Position numbers and translations under genes: made by a program
The notes under the pieces: model-generated
Told to the model about the DNA's origin: nothing
Databases searched by the model: none
The model's input: the letters and a program-made list of their open reading frames with translations, nothing else
Assembly (NCBI GenBank): GCA_017454355.1
Contig: JAFTDD010000040.1
Span: 1 to 39,554 of the forward strand
Origin: Muribaculaceae bacterium
GTDB lineage: Bacteria; Bacteroidota; Bacteroidia; Bacteroidales; Muribaculaceae
Length of the DNA stretch: 39,554 nucleotides
Direction: 5' to 3'
In this document: positions 31,208 to 39,517 of the stretch, piece by piece
How positions within the stretch are numbered: position 1 is the stretch's first letter
Layout: each line of letters begins with the position of its first letter

Positions 31208-31496
31208 GTATCGCCAAGTGTCGTGGCCAGACCACGATGCTCTTGAGATACCAAACATATAGAAAAGCGTTTCTTGCTCTATCCTTTGCTCAGTAAAATC
31301 GGCAAAATTTTAACTACAAAAAGGAGAGGCTCTCGAATGAAACGCCATTGCGAGCCAATACATTCACCCCTCAAGCGACAGGCGGCGATATTTCGGCAGT
31401 GCGTGGATTGACTGTTTATCTTCACTTCAAGGACATTCGCCAATGTCACCCTGAGCAGGTAGACGGTAAAGTGTCGCACGCTTTTTTATTTCCTCG
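31208..31496 (+). ncRNA. Candidate structured non-coding RNA 1 (about 290 nt)
   Basis: It begins with three nested helices: GGTATC/GATACC (31207-31212 with 31247-31252), CAAG/CTTG, and TCGTGG/CCACGA. Further stems are GGCTC/GAGCC around 31330-31360, GACATT/AATGTC with a four-base loop near 31430-31445, and GCGACA pairing with TGTCGC near the end. It finishes in CGCACGCTTTTTT. No reading frame fills it. It lacks the hallmarks I would expect of tmRNA, RNase P RNA or SRP RNA, so its class is unknown. Confidence 0.5.
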
Positions 31497-31660
31497 AAAA
31501 TATATCTCCCGTGAATTCCCGTAAATTTACGTGAATTATTTTATCTCGCAAATAATGATTTTGTATTGAAAGACGAAGTCTTGTACAAACTCAAGAAAAT
31601 TCACGCGTTGTTATTTACGTAATCCATGTGATGTTTTTTTGTAAAAAATCTCGGAAAAAT

Positions 31661-31691
31661 TTTGCGTTTCCAATCAAAACCATTACCTTTG
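31661..31691 (+). promoter_or_regulatory. Promoter TTTG-N19-TACCTTTG for candidate RNA 2
   Basis: TTTG at 31661-31664 and TACCTTTG at 31684-31691 are a full consensus match. The nearest downstream protein start is at 32140, about 440 bases from the predicted transcript start. Confidence 0.75.
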
Positions 31692-31697
31692 CGGCTA

Positions 31698-32070
31698 GAT
31701 AAGTAAAGATTCGGTTTAACCGATATCGAAATTATCTAAAAAATCCCACGCCGACGGGCGGCCGGCCTCAATGCAATGGCTGAAATAGAGGGTGGGTGAC
31801 ATATAATTACTGGCGTTTTCTATAACGCTTTGGTTTTGACTTCTTGAGAATCTAGCAAGTTCCAAAGACTGTTTGTCAAAAACAAAGCAACGAGAACGTC
31901 CCTAAGGTGATATATAGGATTCGTCCATCATGATTTAGTTATGATGTGATGATATATAAATCATCGGCGTGGGGCTTTCAGCGTTGCTCGTTCCGACAAA
32001 CATGGCAATGCTAGAGCCTTCAAGAGGTGGAACCGAGCAACAAGAATCGGCTCCACGTTTGGTTTTTATA
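31698..32070 (+). ncRNA. Candidate structured non-coding RNA 2 or long leader (about 370 nt)
   Basis: Successive inverted repeats suggest a folded RNA: TAGATAA/TTATCTA enclosing TCGGTT/AACCGA at the 5' end, GCGTT/AACGC, TTTTGAC/GTCAAAA, GATGAT/ATCATC. A long 3' hairpin follows with CGTGGGGC (31968-31975) pairing with GCTCCACG (32050-32057), and GTTGCTCG pairing with CGAGCAAC. TTTGGTTTTTATA follows, like a terminator. It could be a free RNA or a leader controlling the operon starting at 32140. I see no match to tmRNA or RNase P motifs. Confidence 0.5.
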
Positions 32071-32139
32071 TGTCTAACTGATTTACATTGAATCAAGTGC
32101 CTTATGGAGCTGGAAGCATCGCAATAAGTTTCAACAAAC

Positions 32140-32745
32140 ATGAAAAGCTTGAAATTTGTAATTTTGCTATTCTTCACCTCGTTGATCGTTTCGGGGTGTG
32201 GAAGTTCAAAAGGAGTTCAGTCTAGACGAACTAAGCTTGAAGAGAATGAGTGCAGAAAGTTAGCTATGGAAAAGCCTAGCACTCGCGCATGGGGTCGTGC
32301 CGTACATCCTGATATGTCTCATGCAATTTCTTATGCCGAAGCAGATGCTCGCAACAAATTTGCAGCCGCTATTGAAACTGCTGTGAAATTGGGTAGAACA
32401 GTTTATGATGAAGGGTATCAGAAAGCTACAGCCGATAATCATGAGGGGGCTGTCGTACGAGATGATCAGGGCAAAAGAGAATTGGAAAATGCCCAAGTTG
32501 CAGGTGCTGTTGTCAGAAATACTGTTGTAATAAAAGATGAATTGTATGAGCTGAGAAATGGACAAATTGAGGCGTATGTAACTTTGGAGTACACTGGCGA
32601 TATTGGAGATATGACTTCAGCCATCGTGAAGAACATTAAGCAAAGAGTCTCTGATGAAGAGCGCCAACGAATCGACTACGATGAAAAGAAGTTCCGAGAA
32701 TATATTGAAGAGGAACTGAAAAAGATGAGAGCCGCAGACAAGTAG
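32140..32745 (+). CDS. LPP20-like lipoprotein
   Basis: A 201-residue lipoprotein with signal peptide ending in VSGC (Cys20). The mature part resembles the LPP20 lipoprotein family: HAISYAEADARNKFAAAIETAVKLG, the helix that typically opens the domain, then a strand region VVIKDELYELRNGQIEAYVTLEY. A charged C-terminal helix (SDEERQRIDYDEKKFREYIEEELKKMRA) ends the protein. The function of LPP20-like domains is poorly known; they occur in outer-membrane and secretion-related lipoproteins. First gene of an AT-rich run; the next gene starts seven bases after the stop. Codon use is AT-rich, unlike the genes before 31 kb. Confidence 0.8.
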   Translation: MKSLKFVILLFFTSLIVSGCGSSKGVQSRRTKLEENECRKLAMEKPSTRAWGRAVHPDMSHAISYAEADARNKFAAAIETAVKLGRTVYDEGYQKATADNHEGAVVRDDQGKRELENAQVAGAVVRNTVVIKDELYELRNGQIEAYVTLEYTGDIGDMTSAIVKNIKQRVSDEERQRIDYDEKKFREYIEEELKKMRAADK

Positions 32746-32752
32746 CTTCAAG

Positions 32753-34639
32753 ATGAGAACCTTGATTAAGAACATAACATTGATACTCCTATGCTCTATA
32801 CCCCTAGAGCATGCCATATATTCTCAAAACGTACAAGATATAAAGAATAGTGGCGCATACGTTTGGGGTGAGGGCATGGGAGTCTCATTGGAAGAGGCTG
32901 AAGAAATGGCCATGTCACGTATGTGCAAGAGCATATCTGTTGATGTCTTTCATCTAACATCAAGAGAAGATAATAACCGTCAATTAACGGATAGAGATGT
33001 TCAATTAACATTGACCACCGCAAGATTGCAAAATGTTCAGACCCGTACATTGGCAGAGGAACCGGAATTTAGAGTGTTGTGTTTTATGTCGCGCGATGAA
33101 GTCGCACGTATTTATGATGCGCGTGCGAAGCGCGTGATTGATTTGGTACAATCCGGAAAGAGAGCAGAGGAACGACTCCAAATTGATGATGCATTGAGAT
33201 GTTATTATTGGGCATTATTGTTATCACGCACCAATCCGAACCCTATTCAAGTCTCTTTTCTTGATAAAAAAGGCGATGCAACAATTTTGCTATATGAGAA
33301 AATCAATTCAGTAATTAAGCAGATAAAAGCTGAAGTTACAGATGGAGTTTGCACAAATGAAACAGTTAAGGCTACAATACACTTCACTTATAATGGCAAA
33401 GATATTTCGACACTACAATTTCGATATAATGATGGCCAGCACATGGTAGGACCAGAGTTTGTCCGAGATGGTGTCGGCGAAGTTGATCTAGTGAGTGTGC
33501 CTAGCGATAAAATGCTCCATATTAGTTATGAAACTCAATTTCGTAATGATATAGATCCTCTTGATAGTGAGTTGGCTGGCTTATACACTGTATTGCGTAA
33601 TCTTCCATCTTTCAATTCATTAACGCAAGTGCCATTTAAACAGAAAGGCAAAGAAATTAAAGCGGTAAAGCCATCTAAGAAAGAGATTGATATCGAAAAT
33701 GACAGTTCTTTCATTATGGCACAAACAGCAATCCAAAAGAAACCGATTGCTCTTAGAGAGGTGCAAGATGTCAAGCCTCTATTAGAAAAGATTCACACAA
33801 TTGAGATGGCGATTGAGTCAAGAAACGCTAAAATTGCTAGCGATTGTTTCACTGTGGACGGCTATAAACTATTTCACACCTTGCTTAATGAAACTGGGCG
33901 TGTTACATTGGTTGGCAAGTCGGACTACGAGTTTGTTGAAGCAGATGGCTATCTTGTTGGTCGCGCCACTCAAATAAAGATTAAATTTAAAAACGGCAAA
34001 TCATTTATTGAGAATATTGTATATCGTTTTGACGCTCAATCAGGCAAAATCTCATCTATCGCATTCAGATTGACCAAAACAGCAGAAAACGATATAATGA
34101 ATGCGGCTGCACAATGGCCAGAAGTATCACGATGGGCAATATTGAGTTTTATGGAAGATTACCAAACTGCATTTGCCCTCAAACGTCTAGATTATATTAG
34201 CAGTATATTTTCCGAGGATGCCATTATTATAACTGGAACAGTGATTAAGAAAGCGAACACCTCAAATGACTTTATATTTAACGACAATCGATTAATACAA
34301 CTTAATCCAGAGACGTCACAAAGAGTTAAATATAGCCAACATACCAAGTCGGAGTATATACAAAAATTAGGAAGAATTTTTGATCGTCGTGAATATGTTC
34401 ATTTAACATTTGAGGATAACATAACTCAAATTATCGATTTACCAATCGTGTCCAGGGGCGCAGCTTTCGGCATTGAAATTAAGCAAAGGTATACAACTCC
34501 AACGTATAGTGATGAGGGTTATTTAACGCTAGCCTTTGACACAAGAGGAGAGCACCCACTAATACATGTTCGCTTTTGGCAACCAAATAAGAACGAAATG
34601 ATGAGCTTGCAACAATTTATATCATTGTTTGCCGAGTAA
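32753..34639 (+). CDS. Exported protein with LPP20-like and NTF2-like regions
   Basis: A 628-residue protein with a signal peptide (about 1-24). Residues about 30-125 echo the LPP20-like pattern (YVWGEGMGVSLEEAEEMAMSRM, then FRVLCFMSRDEVARIYDARAKRV). A helical stretch follows (ALRCYYWALLLSRTNP), then an Ig-like region near 195-290. About 365-460 and 465-620 each look like an NTF2/SnoaL-type cone fold, with the pattern of a leading helix followed by strands (FMEDYQTAFALKRLDYISSIFSEDAIIITG). These assignments are by eye only. No active site is evident. It is tightly coupled to the upstream lipoprotein gene and followed by the PEGA/barrel gene 33 bases on, suggesting a common complex in the envelope. 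Confidence 0.7.
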   Translation: MRTLIKNITLILLCSIPLEHAIYSQNVQDIKNSGAYVWGEGMGVSLEEAEEMAMSRMCKSISVDVFHLTSREDNNRQLTDRDVQLTLTTARLQNVQTRTLAEEPEFRVLCFMSRDEVARIYDARAKRVIDLVQSGKRAEERLQIDDALRCYYWALLLSRTNPNPIQVSFLDKKGDATILLYEKINSVIKQIKAEVTDGVCTNETVKATIHFTYNGKDISTLQFRYNDGQHMVGPEFVRDGVGEVDLVSVPSDKMLHISYETQFRNDIDPLDSELAGLYTVLRNLPSFNSLTQVPFKQKGKEIKAVKPSKKEIDIENDSSFIMAQTAIQKKPIALREVQDVKPLLEKIHTIEMAIESRNAKIASDCFTVDGYKLFHTLLNETGRVTLVGKSDYEFVEADGYLVGRATQIKIKFKNGKSFIENIVYRFDAQSGKISSIAFRLTKTAENDIMNAAAQWPEVSRWAILSFMEDYQTAFALKRLDYISSIFSEDAIIITGTVIKKANTSNDFIFNDNRLIQLNPETSQRVKYSQHTKSEYIQKLGRIFDRREYVHLTFEDNITQIIDLPIVSRGAAFGIEIKQRYTTPTYSDEGYLTLAFDTRGEHPLIHVRFWQPNKNEMMSLQQFISLFAE

Positions 34640-34672
34640 ACTTTAAAATAACTTAATAACTTATAAATAAAG

Positions 34673-36406
34673 ATGAACAGATATTTATTAATTATTCTAC
34701 TCATGATTGTTGTTGGCAACATCTGCTATGCTCAAGAGCAAAGACAGATGGAGTTCGACAACGATTTTAGAGAGACAAAAGCTACATTGGGCAATCTAAC
34801 ATCAATATTTGCTGATGATAGCTGGAAAACAGATGCTAATGGTAGAGCGGCTGCTATCATCCGTATCCGTGTAACTCACATGTCAGTTGCTGAGATGAGA
34901 AAATTGTCTCCAAAAGGGTCTCCGCAATTAGCAATGGGGAACCGGAACTTTGATGAAGAGAATCATAATTGGTATATTGCAGTAAGTACCTCAAAGGGCA
35001 ATTGGCTTGAAATGGCACATCCGGCCTATGGTGTAAGTACGAGACTTTATTTTAGTGATGAGCTCAATCCGAACTCAATCTATGACGTGACTCTCATTAA
35101 TAATGAGACAACAACAATTTCCGTTCGTTCTATTCCCCAAGGGGCAACTGTGTTTATTGATGGAGACCGCAAGGGGGTTACGCCATGTGAAGTCCCCGGA
35201 CAACGATTCGGAAAGCACTCTTTGAAATTGTTGCTCGACGGCGCAAGTATTATCAAAGATATCGAAGTTGAGCAGGGACATGCTACTTTTGATGACTTTG
35301 ATTTCAGAAAACGCGCAATAGTACGCCTCATTAGTGATCCATCAGGAGCAAAAATCTACATGGATGATGTGGAAATAGGGAAAGCTCCAATTAACGAATA
35401 TAGCGTTGTCCTTGGTGCTCACACATTTAAGGCCGTCTTAAATGCCGAGCAGATTGACGAAATAAGCTTGAATGTGACAGAAAACACAACCTTGATTGAC
35501 TTGCATCCAGTAAAAAAAGGAACAGTACAAATCAGTACTCGATATAGCGGTAGACCAGTAGAAGCAGATCTTTACATAGATGATAATGAACATTTCTCAG
35601 GGCAAGCAGTTTATAATATAACCAAACCCTATGGTGAGTATAATTTTCGAGTATCCTATGGAGCTCGAGTTAAAGAAAAACGCATCAAGGTTAATAAACC
35701 TGAAATAAATCACATTTTTAAGCTCTCTGCTAAGAACGACTTTGTTTGGCCGTGGCAAAGAGAGCATGATAGGGCTGTTGCCGGTCTCTCGCTTGGATGT
35801 GTAGCAAAAGAGTTAGTTGCAGTTGGCGAATCCGACAAATTAAGTGGAGAACCGGCTTACTGGCGTGAGGGAAAATGGCTAAAAGGATTTCAAGCCGGTT
35901 TCTATTTTATGCCATCACTTTCTTGGGGAGGAGGCTTGTATTTCGGTCTATTCTATGAGTTATATATCGCAAAAAGCGATATTTATGCCGGAACAAGCAT
36001 TGATAGCGACTTTAATCACTTCACTGAGCATTCATTAAATATTCCATTTCATTTGTGCTACACTTTGCCCTTCTCAAGAAAATTCAGCATTTCTCTGCAT
36101 AGTGGTGTTGGAATGGACGTTGGCATTCATGCGAGTTATGCTGGTGGTGCTCTTGGCATCGGTAATGCGGATGACGCTGAGCCAATAACTGACTATTATG
36201 GTAAGAGTAATAGTGGGCCTGGACGATTGAACTTTACTATTGATTTCGGTCTTCAACTTAATATGGGACCTGTCGGACTGAACGTTTTTTATTCAAAAGG
36301 AATAAAGAATCATGGTAATATTGTTGGATGGGAAGAAGATGTTAAAACAAAAATTAATAAGTTCGGATTCTCGTTGTCATATGTGATTCAACGTTCCAAA
36401 CTCTAA
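34673..36406 (+). CDS. PEGA-repeat protein with C-terminal outer-membrane beta-barrel
   Basis: A 577-residue exported protein. Signal peptide 1-20 (CYA/QEQ). A strand-rich N-terminal domain covers about 22-145. Three PEGA-like repeats follow: about 148-215 (SIPQGATVFIDGDRKGVTPC), about 218-280 (SDPSGAKIYMDDVEIGKAP) and a divergent one about 283-355. From about 370 to the end, alternating amphipathic strands rich in Gly and aromatics (GFQAGFYFMPSLSWGGGLYFG, FSISLHSGVGMDVGIH, LQLNMGPVGLNVFYSKGI, FGFSLSYVI) indicate an 8- to 12-strand outer-membrane barrel. PEGA domains are common surface or periplasmic binding modules. This protein probably anchors the cluster's products at the outer membrane. 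The next gene begins five bases after its stop. Confidence 0.82.
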   Translation: MNRYLLIILLMIVVGNICYAQEQRQMEFDNDFRETKATLGNLTSIFADDSWKTDANGRAAAIIRIRVTHMSVAEMRKLSPKGSPQLAMGNRNFDEENHNWYIAVSTSKGNWLEMAHPAYGVSTRLYFSDELNPNSIYDVTLINNETTTISVRSIPQGATVFIDGDRKGVTPCEVPGQRFGKHSLKLLLDGASIIKDIEVEQGHATFDDFDFRKRAIVRLISDPSGAKIYMDDVEIGKAPINEYSVVLGAHTFKAVLNAEQIDEISLNVTENTTLIDLHPVKKGTVQISTRYSGRPVEADLYIDDNEHFSGQAVYNITKPYGEYNFRVSYGARVKEKRIKVNKPEINHIFKLSAKNDFVWPWQREHDRAVAGLSLGCVAKELVAVGESDKLSGEPAYWREGKWLKGFQAGFYFMPSLSWGGGLYFGLFYELYIAKSDIYAGTSIDSDFNHFTEHSLNIPFHLCYTLPFSRKFSISLHSGVGMDVGIHASYAGGALGIGNADDAEPITDYYGKSNSGPGRLNFTIDFGLQLNMGPVGLNVFYSKGIKNHGNIVGWEEDVKTKINKFGFSLSYVIQRSKL

Positions 36407-36411
36407 AAACG

Positions 36412-37908
36412 ATGTTGCGCTTTTATCTCGTAATACTATCTTGTATTTTGTCGTTGTCTGGATTTCCTCAATCCTCATTTGAGGAAATCCGGCAGCGCCA
36501 TCATGAGGCATTTAATCGGCAACGAGAAAGAATAGAAAGCGAATTCAATAGGCGGTATAAGCAGATTAATGAGGAATATGCTCGTATGTTAGAAAAGAGT
36601 TGGGGGCATTTCAATTCAGTCTCCCCAACAGTAACGCCACAAGATAATCCTCAACCTGTCAATCCGATTGAATATAAAGAGGGAGATCATCAAACAAATC
36701 CCAAGCCAATACCTTATGATGAAGTAATAGAACCTCCGAAACCTCAACCACAGCCGGTACCTGTTGTTCCTATCGAAAATAGAAATGATCCGCAACCTGT
36801 TTATGTTGCTTTCTCATTCTTTGGCACAAAAGCGAAAGTAAGGTTCAATGATAAATGTCGTATTAAACTTAATAAACTAGAAGAAAGCACTATCGCATCT
36901 GCTTGGAACCAAATGTGTGAAGATGATCACACTAATTTGGTATTGGATTGTATCGAGATTAGAAACACAAGAAAACTCAGTGATTGGTGCTACCTAGGAA
37001 TGTTGAAGCAATTATCAGCAACAATATATGGCAAAGACACCAACGAGGCTGTATTACTTACTTCATTCGTACTCTGTCAAACTGGTTATATGATAAGGTT
37101 GTCGTTAAATGACTCAAAAAGCAAATTATTCTTATTATTGGCTTCAGAACACTTTATTCCAGACTATAATAACGAATGTTTTAATATAGGAGGAGAGATG
37201 TTCTATTCATTTGATGGAGCACCAGAGTCTCTTTTTGCTTGTGATTTCGGTTTCATAGGAGAAAAAAAAATATCATTATGCATCAATAATGAGCAACTTC
37301 TTGATGTACAGCCAACGCAATCCATACATAGGCAGTCGCAGCGTTACCCTGAGATGAATATGAATATATCTTCAAATAAGAACTTGATTGATTTTTATAG
37401 TACATATCCATCATCAATAGTTGAAGTCAATTTTATGACTCGGTGGGCCATGTATGCCAATACACCGATGTCTGACTATATGCGCAAACAGTTGTATCCG
37501 AAATTGAAGTCAGCCATAGATGGGCTAGATGAGTTAACTGCCGCAAACAAACTTCTTAATTTTGTGCAAACAGGCTTTGCCTATGGTTTCGATGATGAAG
37601 TATGGGGTTGCGACAGAGCCTTCTTCGCAGAAGAAACATTGTATTACCCTTTTAGTGATTGTGAAGATCATTCTATACTCTTTACGCGACTCGTAAGAGA
37701 CTTATTGGGATTGCGTTGTGTGTTAATATATTATCCAGGTCATCTTGCATCTGCGGTTGAATTCAAACAATCAAATGTAAATGGAGATTATGTTCAGTAC
37801 GATGGCAAAAAATTCATTTTAGCTGATGCCACTTATATTGGTGCTCCTATTGGTTATACTATGCCCGGGATGGACAATCAAACTGCCAAACTAATATTAT
37901 TAAACTAA
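36412..37908 (+). CDS. Exported transglutaminase-like cysteine protein
   Basis: A 498-residue protein. A hydrophobic signal-like segment (1-18) leads into a charged coiled-coil-like stretch (about 20-65, EEIRQRHHEAFNRQRERIESEF). A Pro-rich linker follows (about 75-130). The middle part is unassigned. The C-terminal part (about 385-490) is transglutaminase-like: FSDCEDHSILFTRLVRDL with Cys417, YYPGHLASAVEF with His444, and FILADATY with Asp472, in the expected Cys-His-Asp order and spacing. Such domains act as cysteine proteases, amidases or transglutaminases. The substrate may be a peptide or protein of the envelope, possibly a cluster partner. The signal peptide lacks a sharp cleavage site. 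It follows the barrel gene by five bases. Confidence 0.82.
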   Translation: MLRFYLVILSCILSLSGFPQSSFEEIRQRHHEAFNRQRERIESEFNRRYKQINEEYARMLEKSWGHFNSVSPTVTPQDNPQPVNPIEYKEGDHQTNPKPIPYDEVIEPPKPQPQPVPVVPIENRNDPQPVYVAFSFFGTKAKVRFNDKCRIKLNKLEESTIASAWNQMCEDDHTNLVLDCIEIRNTRKLSDWCYLGMLKQLSATIYGKDTNEAVLLTSFVLCQTGYMIRLSLNDSKSKLFLLLASEHFIPDYNNECFNIGGEMFYSFDGAPESLFACDFGFIGEKKISLCINNEQLLDVQPTQSIHRQSQRYPEMNMNISSNKNLIDFYSTYPSSIVEVNFMTRWAMYANTPMSDYMRKQLYPKLKSAIDGLDELTAANKLLNFVQTGFAYGFDDEVWGCDRAFFAEETLYYPFSDCEDHSILFTRLVRDLLGLRCVLIYYPGHLASAVEFKQSNVNGDYVQYDGKKFILADATYIGAPIGYTMPGMDNQTAKLILLN

Positions 37909-37935
37909 CTATAAATTGTTTTAATCTGCATTAAT

Positions 37936-38727
37936 ATGAAAGTCAAGATTTATGCATTTATGATAGCCTGTTTTGCGGCACTCGCCCCATTTACGGCTAT
38001 CTGTAAGGACTACAAGGTGAATGGAGTATCATTCACAATGGTGACAGTGCAAGGCGGTACGTTCACGATGGGAGCAACCGCCGAGCAAGGAGACGACGTT
38101 AATGACTATGAGTTGCCAACACATAAGGTGACACTTAGCAGTTTTGAGATAGGTAAAACAGAAGTCACACAAGCCCTATGGAAGGCCGTGATGGGCGAGG
38201 TGGATTGTTTCTACGAGGGAGATAATCTTCCTATTTATGAACTGAGTTGGGAGGAGTGCCAAGAGTTCATCACTAAACTTAATTCTTTAACAGGCGAGAA
38301 ATTTCGGCTGCCTACAGAGGCGGAATGGGAGTTTGCCGCACGTGGGGGCAACAAGAGTAAAGGGTATAAGTATGCGGGTAGTAATGATATAGACAAGGTC
38401 GCGTGGTACTCTTATAATAGCGAACTTGATATTCACCCTGTTGCCACAAAGGCACCCAATGAATTGGGATTGTTTGATATGAGCGGTAACGTTTGGGAGT
38501 GGTGTAATGATTGGTTTGAAGAGGATTATTACACTCCTGCACCACAGACTAACCCTCAAGGGCCAGATGAAGGCTTTAACGATTGTCGTGTCATGCGTGG
38601 TGGTGATTGCGATTATCATAGTAACCCCGATTTTGATGCGTGGTTGTGCCGTGTATCAAATCGTGAATATCATAGACCTGATGACTATAGAGCGGGCGGT
38701 TATCAAGGATTGCGATTGGCAAAATAA
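37936..38727 (+). CDS. Exported SUMF1/FGE-fold protein, probably non-catalytic
   Basis: A 263-residue protein with a signal peptide (about 1-22) and one SUMF1 (formylglycine-generating enzyme-like) domain. Seen are FTMVTVQGGTFTMGATAEQGD, FEIGKTEVTQALWKAVMG, the WEECQEFITKLN helix, FRLPTEAEWEFAARGG, NELGLFDMSGNVWEWCNDWF and the C-terminal VMRGGDCD to GYQGLRLAK. These are the structural markers of the fold. The paired cysteines needed for formylglycine formation are not seen at the expected C-terminal position, where the sequence reads LCRVSNREYH. It is more likely a binding or scaffolding domain than a sulfatase activator, and no sulfatase gene is nearby. Its start lies 27 bases after the preceding stop. 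Confidence 0.85.
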   Translation: MKVKIYAFMIACFAALAPFTAICKDYKVNGVSFTMVTVQGGTFTMGATAEQGDDVNDYELPTHKVTLSSFEIGKTEVTQALWKAVMGEVDCFYEGDNLPIYELSWEECQEFITKLNSLTGEKFRLPTEAEWEFAARGGNKSKGYKYAGSNDIDKVAWYSYNSELDIHPVATKAPNELGLFDMSGNVWEWCNDWFEEDYYTPAPQTNPQGPDEGFNDCRVMRGGDCDYHSNPDFDAWLCRVSNREYHRPDDYRAGGYQGLRLAK

Positions 38728-38911
38728 CTTAGGTTGTTGAATCCTGTGCCAAGCAAAGTTGACTATTATAAGGTATTCAGTAATGCTCATCTTTGTTTGG
38801 CATACGGTTCGCTTTTCTAAAGTTTGTGATTTTAGCATTTTTCATTTTGTTGATTGATAATCTATTGTATCCTAAAAACTCAACTTATTTATAATATCAA
38901 TAATATCAATT

Positions 38912-39451
38912 ATGACGCGATTATCTTTTATACTATTATTTATCATCTCATTGCTTGGATTAACATGCAATGCCTCTGACATAGAGCAAAGAGCCCAAGC
39001 TGGTGATGCTTCGGCTCAATATTTATTGGCATGCAATTACATTTTAAGTCAGCCTTCAGACTATGCGGCGGCTCTGAATTGGCTCCGTCAGTCTTCAAAG
39101 CTGTCCTATGAGCCTGCTACAGCTCTGTTAAATAAATTAACATCTAACGGTAAAGATCGTTGGGGAAATTTTGATTTGTATTCTTTCTTTGTCTATCATG
39201 ACATAGACGAAGATAAACTAGAACAGGCAACCATATATGCATCAAGAGGGCATTCTATCGCCTCTCTGCTTGTTGCCCGTTATTATATTTACATGCAACC
39301 GGACTATACTTCAGCTGTTTCTTACCTCAAGAAAGCCTTAAGTGACTATAAGACAATACCAGAAAAGGACGATTCCATTGATTTTGATGGATATGTAAAT
39401 GAAATGTCTCCGATCACTAGTGTCCACGAAAAAACGTTAACAATTCTCTGA
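38912..39451 (+). CDS. Exported Sel1-like repeat protein
   Basis: A 179-residue protein with a signal peptide (about 1-22, TCNA/SDI). Helical pairs of Sel1/TPR type follow: IEQRAQAGDASAQYLLACNYILSQPSDYAAALNWLRQSSK (about 24-64), then a less regular pair, and ATIYASRGHSIASLLVARYYIYMQPDYTSAVSYLKKAL (about 110-147). Such repeats usually mediate protein-protein contact. The protein is short for the class and ends without a clear domain boundary, so it may be a natural short form or truncated. It is separated from the SUMF1 gene by 184 bases without an obvious promoter but shares the AT-rich composition and export signals of the cluster. Confidence 0.75.
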   Translation: MTRLSFILLFIISLLGLTCNASDIEQRAQAGDASAQYLLACNYILSQPSDYAAALNWLRQSSKLSYEPATALLNKLTSNGKDRWGNFDLYSFFVYHDIDEDKLEQATIYASRGHSIASLLVARYYIYMQPDYTSAVSYLKKALSDYKTIPEKDDSIDFDGYVNEMSPITSVHEKTLTIL

Positions 39452-39509
39452 AACCCTTATTAGCAGTGTAATTCCCAATAATAATTCGACTCCCTACTTT
39501 TGAAATGAG

Positions 39510-39517
39510 TACCTTTG
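39510..39517 (+). promoter_or_regulatory. -7 element TACCTTTG near the window end
   Basis: TACCTTTG matches TAnnTTTG, with a second match (TACTTTTG) at 39495-39502. No -33 TTTG is correctly spaced to either. They probably serve a gene that starts beyond the window. Confidence 0.5.

Larger units (their letters stand above)
30968..32139. other. 1.2-kb gene-free AT-rich stretch with two candidate RNA genes
   Basis: No protein-coding frame with convincing composition is seen. The stretch marks the change from GC-rich to AT-rich sequence. It contains terminal hairpins of the kinase unit, then two promoter-hairpin-T-run units (31171-31496 and 31661-32070), listed separately. Short open frames are present within the second unit but are not supported. 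Confidence 0.6.

Noticed and set aside
31171-32070. tmRNA, RNase P RNA or SRP RNA as identity of the candidate RNAs
   Set aside because: I looked for the tmRNA tRNA-like ends, the RNase P GAGGAAAGTCC core and the SRP tetraloop region and did not see them. The class is left open.
32002-32091. Short open frame (MAMLEPSRGGTEQQ start) within candidate RNA 2
   Set aside because: Only 29 codons, overlapping a strong hairpin, without promoter or recognisable domain. An antisense frame (31935-32177) over the same bases is equally unsupported.
37936-38727. Sulfatase-maturing formylglycine-generating enzyme
   Set aside because: The catalytic cysteine pair is not visible and no sulfatase gene is present. 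The SUMF1 fold is common in non-catalytic proteins.
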